Positions 40,022 through 49,699 of a stretch of 64,000 nucleotides of DNA are shown here, piece after piece (position 1 is the first letter of the stretch; the number at the start of each line of letters is the position of its first letter). The stretch spans positions 124,001 to 188,000 of the forward strand of contig NZ_JAHLKR010000019.1 of assembly GCF_021991875.1 (NCBI RefSeq). The letters run 5' to 3'. This stretch comes from Mycetohabitans sp. B8. GTDB taxonomy: Bacteria > Pseudomonadota > Gammaproteobacteria > Burkholderiales > Burkholderiaceae. The position numbers and the translations under genes were made by a program. A model generated the notes under the pieces. That model saw nothing but the letters and a program-made list of their open reading frames with translations. It did not search any database and was not told the DNA's origin.

Positions 40022-40453
40022 ATGTTTAATCCAAGTCGCGACGAAGTCCGTCGTTTTTTTACCGAGACGTGGCGCAAACAACGCGCCGGTGAGATCCTCA
40101 CCCCACTGCAGAGCATTGCAGCAGACTGGATCGTCCAGCACCCAGAGTACCAAACTGTCCTGGGCTCCGCCGACGCAGGCGAGCAGGACTACTCGCCTGA
40201 GCGTGGCCAGACAAACCCGTTCCTGCACTTGTCGATGCATTTGGCCATCAGCGAGCAGTTGTCGATTGACCAGCCGCGCGGCATCCGCGCCGCACATGAG
40301 CGCCTGGCAGCGCGCCTGGGCTCGGACCACGACGCCCACCATGCGATCATGGAATGTCTTGGCCAGGTCATCTGGGAAGCACAACGCAACAACGTCCCGC
40401 CGGATACCGACGCGTATCTGGCGCTGATTGAACAGCGCGCGTCCCGGGATTGA
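40022..40453 (+). CDS. DUF1841 family protein
   Basis: A 143-residue conserved hypothetical protein. The start MFNPSRDEVRRFF and the blocks LTPLQSIAADWIVQHPEYQ, NPFLHLSMHLAISEQLSIDQP and HHAIMECLGQVIWEAQRN are typical of DUF1841, common beside nth or rnfB in Betaproteobacteria. Function is unknown; two conserved His-rich blocks (HLSMHL, HDAHH) could bind metal. No signal peptide. Confidence 0.9.
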   Translation: MFNPSRDEVRRFFTETWRKQRAGEILTPLQSIAADWIVQHPEYQTVLGSADAGEQDYSPERGQTNPFLHLSMHLAISEQLSIDQPRGIRAAHERLAARLGSDHDAHHAIMECLGQVIWEAQRNNVPPDTDAYLALIEQRASRD

Positions 40454-40514
40454 CGGCACCCGGCCGGCCGACGCGGCGACACCGCCGTGCGTGTGCGCCG
40501 GCGGCGTGAGACCG

Positions 40515-40892
40515 CTACTTCTTCAGCACGAGATCGCCCTTCAGCGACTCGATATACGCGGCAATGTCTTTCAAATCGCTTTCGGACAGGCTCTGCACCT
40601 GCGCAGCCATGATCCCATTGTCGCGACCAAAGGACGGATTGCCACCGCCCATCTGGTATTGGCGCAATGCCCAATAGGTGTAGTCGGCATGCTGCCCCGC
40701 GAGCTTCGGATAATCCGGCGTCACCGGCTTATCCAGCCCCGCTCCGTGGCACGCGGCGCAGTTGGTGCGTTCGACGATTGCGCGCCCGTTATCGATGTTT
40801 GCAGCTTGCGCGGCCCCGATCGATACCACGACCGCACACGCGGCGATCATTGCCTTGGCGACGCCCGACGCTTCGATAATGCGCTTTTTCAT
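40515..40892 (-). CDS. Class I cytochrome c, periplasmic
   Basis: A 125-residue monoheme cytochrome. It has a Sec signal peptide (MKKRIIEASGVAKAMIAACAV to AQAA), the heme-binding CAACH, and a distal Met region (GIMAAQVQSLSESDLKDIAAYI). ATG 40892 follows AGGAG 7 bases earlier. It probably carries electrons to a terminal oxidase or another respiratory enzyme. A second cytochrome gene lies 40 bases upstream on the same strand, so the two form an operon. Confidence 0.93.
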   Translation of the reverse strand: MKKRIIEASGVAKAMIAACAVVVSIGAAQAANIDNGRAIVERTNCAACHGAGLDKPVTPDYPKLAGQHADYTYWALRQYQMGGGNPSFGRDNGIMAAQVQSLSESDLKDIAAYIESLKGDLVLKK

Positions 40893-40932
40893 GAGTTCTC
40901 CTGTTGCTCGTCTACCGTTCGCCATGTTCCGG

Positions 40933-41286
40933 TCACCGCTCCGGATTGGGCCGGCTTGCCGGCGTCTGGGCCGCGTAGTACGCGGCCAGGTCGGCAATGT
41001 CCTGGTCCGTCAGCGACTTGGCGATCGCTTGCATCGGCGCGAACTTGCGTGAACCCTTCTTGTATTCCTGCAATGCGCTTTCCAGATACTTTGCGTTCTG
41101 ACCGCCGAGCATCGGCACTTTGTAGACTTGTGGGAACGCAGCGCGATAGCCGGCAATGCCGTGGCAGCCAATGCACATGGCGACCTTCCCTTGCGCGGCG
41201 CGCGCGTTGCCGACCACGTCCGCCGCCGCGGTGCCGGCTGACCCGGCGAGCACCGCAATGGCAGCCATCACGACGAATCTGTTCAT
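40933..41286 (-). CDS. Class I cytochrome c, periplasmic, second of the pair
   Basis: A 117-residue cytochrome with a signal peptide (MNRFVVMAAIAVLAGSAGTA then AAAD), heme site CIGCH, and the distal ligand block KFAPMQAIAKSLTDQDIADLAAYYA. Such tandem pairs resemble cytochrome c4-type halves encoded separately. The start could also be ATG 41292, two codons earlier, which lies 4 bases after AGG. It is the first gene of the pair, transcribed from the region left of 41500. Confidence 0.92.
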   Translation of the reverse strand: MNRFVVMAAIAVLAGSAGTAAADVVGNARAAQGKVAMCIGCHGIAGYRAAFPQVYKVPMLGGQNAKYLESALQEYKKGSRKFAPMQAIAKSLTDQDIADLAAYYAAQTPASRPNPER

Positions 41287-41628
41287 AAGCATCTAACCTG
41301 GCTGTAGGGGAATATCGGGGCGCTGAAACCGCGCAGGCCTGCACCGCCCTGCTCTGCACGAATCCGCTGGCGTTGAGCAGCCGGCCAAAAAAACGGCGTA
41401 TTGTAACCCCCGACGCTAGGAGCGTCCACTTCAGGGCCGGCGCGCGACTGCGCGCCGCGCGCCGCGCAGTCAACCGTGCTGCAGGCAGCAAGCCGTCCTC
41501 TGACTGCGTCAATCAGCCGCAGTGAAATGCAGCATTTGAGCACGCGGCGGCCCGCGCCATCACCGGTCGGCGCGCCGATGGCGTGCCCACACCCTAGGGA
41601 CAGCGAGTCGGCCGCACGGCCGGTGGCG
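41287..41628. other. Intergenic region with GC-rich hairpin
   Basis: About 340 bases. A perfect inverted repeat of 9 bases (GACTGCGCG at 41446-41454, CGCGCAGTC at 41463-41471) with an 8-base loop lies between the divergent cytochrome operon and the vWA remnant. It has no T tract. The missing N-terminal part of the vWA gene is not recognisable here. Confidence 0.4.
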
Positions 41629-42009
41629 ATGCGGCTCCGGTCTTCATGCGTCTACGACTTCCTCTGGAAGAACAACCGCCGGCGACACATGGAGCGCGTC
41701 CCGACCTGGGACGTGCTGCATAAGTTCACGCCGGACTACAAGCTCATCTTCGTCGGCGACGCCACGATGAGCCCGTCTGAAGTGCTGCAGCCCGGCGGCA
41801 GCGTTGAGTACAACAACGCGGAGCCCGGCGCCACATGGCTGCGCCGGCTCGCCGATCAGTTTCCCCACCATGCTTGGCTGAACCCGGAGCCGGAAAGCTT
41901 ATGGGAATATCGGCAGTCGATTGCGGTGATCCGCCAGCTGCTCGGCAACCGCATGTACCCGGTCACGCTCGCCGACATCGAAAACGCGATGCGCTTCCTC
42001 AGCAAGTAA
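41629..42009 (+). pseudogene. C-terminal remnant of a vWA-domain (CoxE-like) protein
   Basis: The frame reads CVYDFLWKNNRRRHMER, FVGDATMSPSEVLQPGG, VEYNNAEPGATWLRRL and QSIAVIRQLLGNRMYP, which match the last third of a Burkholderiales von Willebrand factor A protein that is normally close to 390 residues. The N-terminal two thirds, including the metal-ion MIDAS start, is missing. The join falls just before CVYDF. The stretch may still be translated as about 126 residues but lacks the functional site. Confidence 0.8.
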
Positions 42010-42069
42010 CCCTTCCCGTCCATGACCGCGCCCTCACCACCCGGCCCCGCCGCACCGCCCATGCTACGC

Positions 42070-42490
42070 GCGCCGCTGCATCCAATCAGTGACACCTCGC
42101 TGTCGGCGCGGGTCGCCGGTTTCGTGGCCACGATGATGGGCTACACTAGCTCAATCATTGATATTGAAGGCCGGCCGCGCCGCGCACTTGAGCGATGCCC
42201 AGATCTCATCGTGGATTTAGGCGCTGTCAATCGGCATGGCAATCACGGCCATCGGGCTGTCGCTACGCTTTCGCGCGCCGATCGTCGTCGCCTGGTCCAC
42301 GCGATGCAGGATGCCCAGCAACGCGAAGCGGCATTCATGTCCTTCATGGTGACCGCCTCCGGGTTCACACTGCTGTCAATCGGCTCGGCCTTCTGGGGCC
42401 TGGTGGTCGGCATCATCGCGAACACCTTCCTGAACTGGCGCCGCTGGCATCCGGCATCCGGCGAAACGATGAACCAGTGGAACATCGGCC
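42070..42490 (+). pseudogene. Decayed benzoate transporter (BenE-type)
   Basis: Three pieces of a BenE membrane transporter can be followed in different frames. First, SARVAGFVATMMGYTSS (start of the protein); second, near 42236, MAITAIGLSLRFRAPIVVAW in another frame; third, QREAAFMSFMVTASGF and SIGSAFWGLVVGIIANTF, the C-terminal helix. Most of the central part has been deleted. A residual open frame runs into talB but is not functional. Confidence 0.7.
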
Positions 42491-42580
42491 GGTCGGACGA
42501 CTATCGGACGCCGCGCGGCTGCGAGACAATGGCAGGAATCAGCGCGGTAACCCGCGATATGACCCGCAAGGAACCTAGCC

Positions 42581-43534
42581 ATGACGACTGCACTAGACCA
42601 GTTGAAGCAGTACACGACCGTCGTCGCCGATACTGGCGATTTCCAGCAACTCGCGCGTTACAAGCCGCAGGACGCGACGACCAATCCATCGCTGATCCTC
42701 AAGGCGGTTCAGAAGGACGACTACCGCCCGCTGCTCGAGAAAACAGTACGCGATCATGCTAGCCGGCCCGTCGGCGACATCATTGACCGATTATTGGTTG
42801 CGTTCGGCGTCGAGATCTTGAAGATCGTCCCGGGGCGGGTATCGACAGAAGTGGACGCGCGGCTATCGTTTGACGTCCAGAGGAGCGTCGAGAAAGCACA
42901 TCAGCTGATTGCGCTCTACGAGAGCGCGGGCATCAGCCGCGAGCGCGTGCTGATTAAACTCGCGTCGACCTGGGAAGGCGTACGCGCCGCCGAGATGTTG
43001 CAGCAGGAAGGGATCAATTGCAACATGACGTTGCTGTTCTCGCTCGTCCAGGCGGTCGCCTGCGCGCAAGCCCGGGCCAAGCTCATTTCGCCATTCGTCG
43101 GCCGCATCCACGACTGGTATAAAAAAAATGCCGGCGCGAACTGGGACGAAGCCCGCGACGGCGGCGCCAACGATCCCGGTGTGCAATCGGTCAAGCGTAT
43201 CTACGCGTACTACAAAAAGTTTGGCTACCCAACCGAGGTGATGGGCGCGAGTTTCCGCACGACGAGCCAGATCCTGGAGCTCGCCGGCTGCGACCTGCTG
43301 ACGATCAGCCCGGACTTGCTACAAAAGTTGCACGAGAGCAACGAGCCTGTGCAGCGCAAGCTCTGCCCGCAGCAGGCGGCCAGTATGCCGATCAAGCGCA
43401 TCGCGCACGATGAGCCGACGTTCCGCTACCTGCTGAATGACGAGGCCATGGCCACCGAGAAGCTGGCTGAAGGCATTCGCCTGTTCGCGGCGGACGCGAT
43501 CAAGCTAGAGCAGTTGATTACGCCATTGCGCTAA
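42581..43534 (+). CDS. talB: Transaldolase
   Basis: Pentose phosphate pathway enzyme exchanging a dihydroxyacetone unit between sugar phosphates. The 317-residue protein shows [12 protein letters not shown], the Schiff-base lysine block [38 protein letters not shown] and [15 protein letters not shown] lies 9 bases before the ATG. Upstream and downstream neighbours are both gene remnants, so it is an intact gene in an eroding area. Confidence 0.97.
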   Translation: MTTALDQLKQYTTVVADTGDFQQLARYKPQDATTNPSLILKAVQKDDYRPLLEKTVRDHASRPVGDIIDRLLVAFGVEILKIVPGRVSTEVDARLSFDVQRSVEKAHQLIALYESAGISRERVLIKLASTWEGVRAAEMLQQEGINCNMTLLFSLVQAVACAQARAKLISPFVGRIHDWYKKNAGANWDEARDGGANDPGVQSVKRIYAYYKKFGYPTEVMGASFRTTSQILELAGCDLLTISPDLLQKLHESNEPVQRKLCPQQAASMPIKRIAHDEPTFRYLLNDEAMATEKLAEGIRLFAADAIKLEQLITPLR

Positions 43535-43538
43535 GTGG

Positions 43539-43745
43539 TTGCGGTACGCACTCGACTACGATACACCGCCTAAAATGCACGAGCGGCACGCGCGCGTCGC
43601 CTGCCTGTTGCCCCTATGCAAAAAGGGACTAGCCGACGGCGGCAACGTGATGATGCCGTTCGGCGCGACGTTCTGGAATACGGACTTCGGTATGTTGACG
43701 GACCGATTCGGCATTGGCTGGATGGTCAACGCACCGCATCAATGA
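43539..43745 (+). pseudogene. Remnant of a VOC/PhnB-like protein
   Basis: The C-terminal part reads GLADGGNVMMPFGATFWNTD then FGMLTDRFGIGWMVN, the end of the PhnB/3-demethylubiquinone methyltransferase-like glyoxalase-fold family. Before it, DYDTPPKMHERHARV is a short stretch of the middle of such a protein, with the intervening part lost. No proper start is present. I regard it as an eroded gene. Confidence 0.65.
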
Positions 43746-43761
43746 TAAATCCAAACCATCG

Positions 43762-44433
43762 ATGACACACCCTTTCGTTTCTGCTCCGGCGATACTAGCC
43801 GGGCCATCGGTCGTGCCGGCGCCGACGCTGGCCCCCTTGCGGCGCTGCCATTGGTGCGGCACCGGCGCCGAGTATTGCGCTTACCATGACACGGAGTGGG
43901 GTTTTCCGGTCGACGACGACCGCCGGCTGTTCGAGAAGCTATGCCTCGAGGGATTCCAGGCCGGCCTCAGCTGGCTGACGATCCTGCGCAAGCGGGAGGC
44001 CTTTCGCGCCGCATTCGCCAACTTTGACATCGAGAAGGTGGCCCGGTTTACCGACTGCGACGTGCAGCGGTTGCTCGGCGACACCGGCATCATCCGGCAC
44101 CGGGGAAAGATCGAGGCTGCCATCCATAACGCACGCCGCGCGCTGGCGCTGCTCGATAGCGAGCGCTCGCTGGCCGCCTACCTGTGGCGCTTCGAGCCGG
44201 ACCCGCGGAGCCGGCCGCGCCAGCTGACCCGGGACGTGCTCGGCACGATGACGACGTCCCCCGAGTCGATTGCGTTGGCGAAGGACCTGAAGCGGCGCGG
44301 TTGGCAATTCGTCGGGCCGACGACGATGTACGCGATGATGCAAGCGATGGGCCTGGTCAACGATCATCAGCACGATTGCAGCGTGCGGGCCGATGTCAAT
44401 CGAGCACGTGCCGCCTTTCAGGTGCCGCGCTGA
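43762..44433 (+). CDS. tag: DNA-3-methyladenine glycosylase I
   Basis: Excises 3-methyladenine from alkylated DNA. The 223-residue protein has RCHWCGTGAEYCAYHDTEWG at the start of the core, LFEKLCLEGFQAGLSWLTIL with the catalytic Glu, and the zinc ligands at the end in NDHQHDCSV. A 30-residue leader precedes the core. ATG 43762 is the nearest start in frame. Confidence 0.95.
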   Translation: MTHPFVSAPAILAGPSVVPAPTLAPLRRCHWCGTGAEYCAYHDTEWGFPVDDDRRLFEKLCLEGFQAGLSWLTILRKREAFRAAFANFDIEKVARFTDCDVQRLLGDTGIIRHRGKIEAAIHNARRALALLDSERSLAAYLWRFEPDPRSRPRQLTRDVLGTMTTSPESIALAKDLKRRGWQFVGPTTMYAMMQAMGLVNDHQHDCSVRADVNRARAAFQVPR

Positions 44434-44783
44434 TCAGCCAGCCTGCACCGTCAGGCCTGCGAGCGTCCCGCCTTCGCGCAAACTGGCGCTCCATCGCGGG
44501 GCAACCGCCGATAAGCTGCCGTTGACGGCCCACTCAGAGACCCCTCTCTCGAATGCCGTGCGGTATGGCGTCATCCGCAGTCCGCGCAATCGACGCAAAT
44601 CTTGCCGTGCGACGGACACTATCTCGATTTACCCAGCATACCGATGCACGCCCGCAGGCTCAAGATGGCCCTCGCACTACCGCACGTTCTGGACCACGGA
44701 CGCATCACGTCTAGCTCTCGATGACGTCCAAGTAGTCCTCAGGCCGGGTTCTGTCTTCGGAGCACGACATGTCGGGGACGAAC
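44434..44783. other. Intergenic region between tag and the spermidine-synthase-like gene
   Basis: About 350 bases between convergent genes. A minus-strand frame near 44434-44619 ends with LREGGTLAGLTVQAG but has no identifiable family or start. I do not call it a gene. Confidence 0.3.
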
Positions 44784-45728
44784 TCAGATGATGAAATGCT
44801 CGCCGACGGCGATGTCGTGCGCGTCGCGGCGTGACACGCAGGACACCTCACGTAGGGCGGCGACCCACTTACGGGCGTTCAACCCGCATGCCTTCTCGAT
44901 GACCTTCGCGCGCTCGGTCAGTACGTTCCAGTCAATCGACAACGCGGGCCCAGAAAAAGCCAGCACGACGCGGTTGCCCTCATGCACCTCGGGCAATGCG
45001 ATGACCCGCGCATCGAACGCCGCGCGCAAATGGCGCATGTTGCGCACAAAGCTCGGATGGTCGCCGAACAGGTTGACCGTCACCACTGCGGCGCTGCCGA
45101 GGCACGCACGGCACGCGCGATAAAACGCGACGGAATCGAGCACCGGACCGCGTGCGGTCGCGTCATACAGGTCAATCTGCATCGCGCCGACCGTACCGTG
45201 GTTCGCGGGGTCATGAACAAAATTCCATGCATCGATCTGGAGCACGCTCAAGCGCCGGTCGTCAGGCGGCAACTCAAACATGCTGCGCGCGGCAACGGTC
45301 ACCGCCGGGTTCAATTCCACCGCCTCGACATGCGAGCGCAGAAAATGCCGATGACAGAACTTGGTCAAGGCTGCCGCCCCCAAACCCAATTGCACAATGC
45401 GCTTGGGCGGCGCGAGAAAGAGCAGCCACGCCATCATCTGCTGCGCGTATTCAAGTTCAATATCGAACGGCTTTTTCAATCGCATCGCGCCCTGTATCCA
45501 CTCAGTGCCGAAATGCAGGTAGCGCACGCCCCCTTCTTCGGAAAATGTCACTGGTGCAAAACGGGCTTTGCGCGGCGCTTCGAGGGTCGGCGCGGCTTCG
45601 CGCTGCGCGGCGCTCTCGTGTTCGTCGCGTCCCGTGCGGCGAGCGGCGCCGCGCAACGGTTGCGCGGCCCGCCCACCGCGCTGGAATGTGCGCGCTTGCG
45701 CCGACGCGCGCTTGATTAAGGATGTCAT
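44784..45728 (-). CDS. Spermidine synthase-like methyltransferase-fold protein
   Basis: A 314-residue protein with a polar 60-residue leader then a spermidine synthase-like domain: VRYLHFGTEWIQGAM, the dinucleotide-fold loop IVQLGLGAAALTKFCHRHF, VEAVELNPAVTVAAR, IDAWNFV and DLYDATARGPVLDSVAFYRAC. In true SpeE the aminopropyl-transfer site has a DxxD; here the segment reads MQIDLYDATA, so the substrate may differ. Polyamine synthesis is possible but not certain; many Burkholderiales carry this type. ATG 45728 follows no strong ribosome site. Confidence 0.75.
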   Translation of the reverse strand: MTSLIKRASAQARTFQRGGRAAQPLRGAARRTGRDEHESAAQREAAPTLEAPRKARFAPVTFSEEGGVRYLHFGTEWIQGAMRLKKPFDIELEYAQQMMAWLLFLAPPKRIVQLGLGAAALTKFCHRHFLRSHVEAVELNPAVTVAARSMFELPPDDRRLSVLQIDAWNFVHDPANHGTVGAMQIDLYDATARGPVLDSVAFYRACRACLGSAAVVTVNLFGDHPSFVRNMRHLRAAFDARVIALPEVHEGNRVVLAFSGPALSIDWNVLTERAKVIEKACGLNARKWVAALREVSCVSRRDAHDIAVGEHFII

Positions 45729-45920
45729 GTCACGAAGTCTTGCGTGTTGCACAGTTTTTGTTTGTCCCAAGCATAGCATCCGGGGCCGCGCAGCAGGTTA
45801 CGCAACCCGTAATCGAGTTGGGACGACCTGCGGTCATCCACGGGTCGCGTGGTGCTAGCGCTGGAAGTCGCCCATTTCGGAGCGTTGGACGCTCTCCACT
45901 GACTCTACCAAACGGCTGGC

Positions 45921-45967
45921 TTGCATCAACATAGCCATCAGCGGATAATGCATCGCAACTGCGATGC
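45921..45967 (+). promoter_or_regulatory. Promoter and palindromic operator of the toxin-antitoxin pair
   Basis: TTGCAT (45921-45926), 17 bases, GATAAT (45944-45949) form a sigma-70 type promoter. Directly after the -10, GCATCGCA-AC-TGCGATGC (45950-45967) is a perfect inverted repeat with 8-base arms. It overlaps the expected transcription start, 14 bases before the antitoxin ATG. Autorepression by the antitoxin, alone or with toxin, is the usual mode for such systems and is inferred here. Confidence 0.75.
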
Positions 45968-45980
45968 TTCGACAGATACC

Positions 45981-46259
45981 ATGAAATCCGCCACCTTCCC
46001 TTCCATTCGGGTCGAACCGGAACTGCGTGACGCCGCCGAAAGCGTCCTCGGCGAAGGAGAAACGCTGTCGAATTTCATCGAGCACTCGATCCGCGAGGGC
46101 ATCGAACGCCGTCGCAACCAAAGCGAATTCATTGCCCGCGGCATCGCGTCGCGTGAAGCGGCCCGCCGCACCGGCGACTATCTGCCTGCGTCCGAAGTAC
46201 TGGAGAAACTGGAGCGACGGCTCGACGCCCTTCGCGATACGAGGCGCAAGCCTCGATGA
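45981..46259 (+). CDS. Antitoxin, YacA/YlcI-like ribbon-helix-helix protein
   Basis: A 92-residue small protein with a short N-terminal beta strand and two helices (TFPSIRVEPELRDAAESVL, ETLSNFIEHSIREGIERR), which suggest a ribbon-helix-helix DNA-binding domain. The C-terminal helix is charged and would wrap the toxin. Its stop overlaps the toxin start in ATGA. The palindrome at 45950-45967 is its probable operator. Confidence 0.75.
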   Translation: MKSATFPSIRVEPELRDAAESVLGEGETLSNFIEHSIREGIERRRNQSEFIARGIASREAARRTGDYLPASEVLEKLERRLDALRDTRRKPR

Positions 46260-46564
46260 CGTACGCGGTCCGGTTCACGCGTGCGGCTTCAGATGATCTG
46301 GACCGCCTTTATGGCTTCATTGTCAATCGCGACGACGCCGACGTCAAAATCGCTACTCGCGCACTTGCGGCCATCGCCGCCGGGATCGCTACATTGGAAT
46401 CGTCGCCGTTCACATGCCGCAAAGCGCATCCATCGATGCCGTTTCTGCGCGAATTGATTATTCCGTTCGGCATGTCGGGATATGTTGCGCTGTTCGAGAT
46501 CGACGACAATCAGACGGTGACGATCCTTGCGGTGCGTCATCAGCGGGAAAGCGATTACCACTGA
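46256..46564 (+). CDS. RelE/ParE family toxin
   Basis: A 102-residue protein of the RelE/ParE fold: VRFTRAASDDLDRLYGFIV at the N-terminus, SSPFTCRKAHPSMPFLRELI in the middle and VTILAVRHQRESDYH at the end. The end matches the usual (V/I)LxVRHxRxxxY pattern. Members either cleave ribosome-bound mRNA or poison gyrase; the sequence alone does not decide. It is translationally coupled to the antitoxin through a 4-base overlap. Confidence 0.85.
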   Translation: MTYAVRFTRAASDDLDRLYGFIVNRDDADVKIATRALAAIAAGIATLESSPFTCRKAHPSMPFLRELIIPFGMSGYVALFEIDDNQTVTILAVRHQRESDYH

Positions 46565-46649
46565 ACCGGAACGGATCCGACGTTCGGTCACGTAGGCTGT
46601 GGGTCGGCCCCATGCCACGCAACATTGCGTCACCCGCCATCGAATGTCG

Positions 46650-47126
46650 TCAGAAAAGAATCTCCCGCCAACACGAAAGCTTTTGTTCAAACGACAGCAT
46701 CGCATGCGCCGGGCTCGACGAAGGCAGCACGAGCGTTTCATACCCGGCAGCACCGATTACATCGGCAAACCGCCCCGCCGTCTTGCCGTTGAAGCACACC
46801 TTCTTCAGCAACGGTGCATGCGCTTTCAACGACGCGAAGTCGTTCGGCTTCGCATGGCGAATCGCCGAATCGAGACTGCCCTCGCGATGACACGCGGCGA
46901 GCACGTCCCATATCCCGATTCCGTGCTTCAACACACGTTCGAGCCGCGCGTCATACGCAAGCTCATGCAACTCAGGCTCGTTAAGCACCGCGCCCAATAA
47001 CCGCCAGAACTGATTGCGCGGATGCGCATAGTACTGTCCTGCCCCGAGCGATGCCTCACCAGGAAAACTGCCCAGCACCAGAATCGTCGTATCGGGCCGG
47101 ATTACCGGAGGAAAACCTTGCAACAT
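46650..47126 (-). CDS. DNA-deoxyinosine (hypoxanthine) glycosylase, UDG family 6
   Basis: Removes deaminated bases from DNA. The 158-residue protein has the family start GFPPVIRPDTTILVLGSFPG, then YYAHPRNQFWRLLGAVL, GIGIWDVLAACHREGSLDSA, and the late motif LVLPSSSPAHAM. The Asn in HPRNQFW and the SSPAH block are family-6 marks. Its ATG (47126) lies 8 bases before the ubiC stop, so it is probably downstream in the htpG-ubiC message. Confidence 0.9.
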   Translation of the reverse strand: MLQGFPPVIRPDTTILVLGSFPGEASLGAGQYYAHPRNQFWRLLGAVLNEPELHELAYDARLERVLKHGIGIWDVLAACHREGSLDSAIRHAKPNDFASLKAHAPLLKKVCFNGKTAGRFADVIGAAGYETLVLPSSSPAHAMLSFEQKLSCWREILF

Positions 47127-47133
47127 CAGCAGT

Positions 47134-47715
47134 TTAATGGGTCGTCATGGCCCACATGGCCGGCAGGAAGCATTCGGTCACCATCAGCGGCAGCCGATGA
47201 CGGGTAAACACCGAGCGCCGCGCGACGCATGCGTGCGGCCGATCCCGGCCTAGCTGTGCGACAGCGAGCCGATACAGCGGATGGGCGCCATCGACGCGCC
47301 GACTGACGATCGGCGAGCGCATCACCGTCATGTCCGCATACAGCAGCTCGGCCAGCGCTCGCGTGCGCAAGCGTCGCACGGCTTGCCATACGCCCCGGCT
47401 CGCGCGCAGCGGCGTGACGCTGTGCGCGGCCACCACGGCCACGCCATCCACCGCTAGCACGACCTCGCGAATCCACACGGGCGCGCGGCATGCAACACGC
47501 AACACGCGCGCCTCGTCGCGCCATGCGACGCCCATCTTCTCACGGGTGACCCGCACGCTCACTCGACCGAGCGAGCCCAAATGACGCGTGAGCGAGCCCG
47601 TGCGGGTTACCCAGTCCTTCTGCACGGCGCTGAAGGCGGCACGCGGTCGCGCCCGCCAACCGTCGCCGTGCGCATAGAACCGCCCGCCCGAGCGCCGCTC
47701 AAGCGTGCTGCTCAA
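47134..47715 (-). CDS. ubiC: Chorismate lyase
   Basis: Converts chorismate to 4-hydroxybenzoate and pyruvate for ubiquinone. The 193-residue protein is Arg-rich and matches the Burkholderia UbiC type: [43 protein letters not shown] and the C-terminal [20 protein letters not shown]. Its start overlaps the htpG stop by 4 bases. Confidence 0.93.
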   Translation of the reverse strand: MSSTLERRSGGRFYAHGDGWRARPRAAFSAVQKDWVTRTGSLTRHLGSLGRVSVRVTREKMGVAWRDEARVLRVACRAPVWIREVVLAVDGVAVVAAHSVTPLRASRGVWQAVRRLRTRALAELLYADMTVMRSPIVSRRVDGAHPLYRLAVAQLGRDRPHACVARRSVFTRHRLPLMVTECFLPAMWAMTTH

Positions 47716-49610
47716 TGCGCGCCCGACAGCAACAACGTGTTGGTGCGCTTGACGAAGCTCGCTGGGTCATCGAGTGCGCCCCCCTCGGCGAGCAGCGCCT
47801 GATCGAACAGCAAATGGCACCAGTCGGCAAAATCCGCTGCATCCGGCGACAGCCGCTTGATCAGCGCGTGTTCCGGATTCACTTCGAGGATCGGATGGAA
47901 ATCGGGCGCTTTCTGGCCGGCCGCCTTCAACAGTCGCTGCAGGTAGCCACTCATCTCTCCGTCGTCGGCCACCAGGCAGCTCGGCGAGTCGGTCAGGCGG
48001 AACGTAAGGCGCACGTCCTTGGCCTTTTCCTTAAGCACGTCCTTCATCCGCTCGACCAGCGGCTTCAGGTCCTCACCGACCTTTTCCTGAGCCTTTTTCT
48101 CCTCGTCGTTCAACGCACCCAGATCCAAATCGCCACGGGCGACACTGGCCAGCGGCTTGCCGTCGAACTCATGCAGGAACGACAGCATCCATTCGTCGAC
48201 GCGATCGGTCAACAGCAGTACCTCGACACCCTTCTTGCGGAATACCTCCAGGTGCGGACTGTTGCGCGCGGCCTGCCAACTGTCGGCGGTCACATAGTAG
48301 ATCTTCGTCTGCTCCGGCTTCATCCGCGCGACGTAGTCGGCCAGCGACACATTCTGCTCGGCGCTGTCGGTCTGCGTCGACGCGAAGCGCAGCAGCTTGG
48401 CGATGCGCTCCCGGTTCGCGAAGTCCTCACCCAGGCCCTCCTTGAGCACCTGGCCAAATTCGCGCCAGAACGTCGCGTACTTCTGCTTGCCGGCGTCGTC
48501 GTCGGCACCGGCCAGCTCCTCGAGCATCGACAGCACCCGCTTGGTAACGCCATCGCGGATCGCCTTCACGTCGCGGCTCTCCTGCAGAATCTCACGCGAC
48601 ACGTTCAACGGCAGGTCGTTTGAATCGACCACCCCCCTGATGAAGCGCAAGTAATTGGGCAACAACTGCTCGGCCTCATCCATAATAAACACGCGCTTCA
48701 CATACAACTTCAGTCCGCCGCGATGATCGCGATTCCACATATCGAACGGAGCGCGACCGGGTACGTACAGCAACTGGATATATTCGCTACGCCCCTCGAC
48801 GCGGTTGTGAGTCCAGGCAAGCGGCGCCTCATGATCGTGCGACAAATGCTCGTAGAAGTGCTTGTACTGCTCGTCGCTGATTTCGCTCTTGGCACGCGTC
48901 CACAGTGCGCTGGCCTGGTTGATGGTCTCGTCCTCGTCCTTGACGACCATCTCGTTCTTTTCTGCGTCCCACTCCTCCTTCTTCATCAGGATCGGCAGGC
49001 CAATATGGTCCGAGTACTTCTGGATGATCGACTTGAGCCGGTAGGAGGACAGCAGCTCGTCCTCGCCCTCGCGCAGATGCAGCGTGATCGACGTGCCGCG
49101 CTGCGCGCGTTGGATCGTCTCGACGCTGAATTCGCCGTCGCCGGTGCTTTCCCAACGCACCGCCTGATCGGCGGGCAGGCCGGCGCGGCGCGATTCCACG
49201 GTGATCCGGTCCGCGACGATGAAGCCCGAATAGAAGCCAACGCCGAATTGGCCGATCAGTGCCGCGTCCTTTTGCTGATCGCCGGACAGCTTGGCAAAGA
49301 ACTCCTTGGTCCCCGAGCGCGCGATCGTGCCCAGGTGCGAGACCGCGTCGTCACGACTCATGCCAATGCCGTTGTCGTCGATCGTGATCGTGCGCGCAGC
49401 CTTGTCGTACGCGATCCGGATACGCAGGTTCGGGTCGTCTTCATACAGCCCTGCATCGGCGATTGCCTCGAAACGCAGCTTGTCCGCCGCGTCGGACGCA
49501 TTCGAAATCATCTCACGCAGGAAAATTTCCTTGTTACTGTACAGCGAGTGAATCATCAGTTGCAGAAGCTGCTTGACTTCCGCCTGGAAGCTCATGGTTT
49601 CTTGCGCCAC
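47712..49610 (-). CDS. htpG: Molecular chaperone HtpG (Hsp90)
   Basis: Bacterial Hsp90, a cytosolic ATP-driven homodimeric chaperone. The 632-residue protein has the GHKL ATPase domain with [48 protein letters not shown], the middle domain ([31 protein letters not shown]) and a complete C-terminal dimerisation domain. The start is [17 protein letters not shown] heat-shock promoter is likely upstream of 49610 but I could not fix one. Confidence 0.97.
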   Translation of the reverse strand: MAQETMSFQAEVKQLLQLMIHSLYSNKEIFLREMISNASDAADKLRFEAIADAGLYEDDPNLRIRIAYDKAARTITIDDNGIGMSRDDAVSHLGTIARSGTKEFFAKLSGDQQKDAALIGQFGVGFYSGFIVADRITVESRRAGLPADQAVRWESTGDGEFSVETIQRAQRGTSITLHLREGEDELLSSYRLKSIIQKYSDHIGLPILMKKEEWDAEKNEMVVKDEDETINQASALWTRAKSEISDEQYKHFYEHLSHDHEAPLAWTHNRVEGRSEYIQLLYVPGRAPFDMWNRDHRGGLKLYVKRVFIMDEAEQLLPNYLRFIRGVVDSNDLPLNVSREILQESRDVKAIRDGVTKRVLSMLEELAGADDDAGKQKYATFWREFGQVLKEGLGEDFANRERIAKLLRFASTQTDSAEQNVSLADYVARMKPEQTKIYYVTADSWQAARNSPHLEVFRKKGVEVLLLTDRVDEWMLSFLHEFDGKPLASVARGDLDLGALNDEEKKAQEKVGEDLKPLVERMKDVLKEKAKDVRLTFRLTDSPSCLVADDGEMSGYLQRLLKAAGQKAPDFHPILEVNPEHALIKRLSPDAADFADWCHLLFDQALLAEGGALDDPASFVKRTNTLLLSGAH

Positions 49611-49699
49611 GGTCTGGGTCCTTTTAGCGAGTTGACGTCAACGGCACGAAGCCAGGTTTATCCCTGTCCGTGCACATGGGGACGGCCCGCACCGAATTC

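Noticed and set aside
41446-41471. Perfect 9-base inverted repeat as terminator
   Set aside because: No T tract follows on either strand and the neighbouring genes are divergent, so termination there makes little sense.
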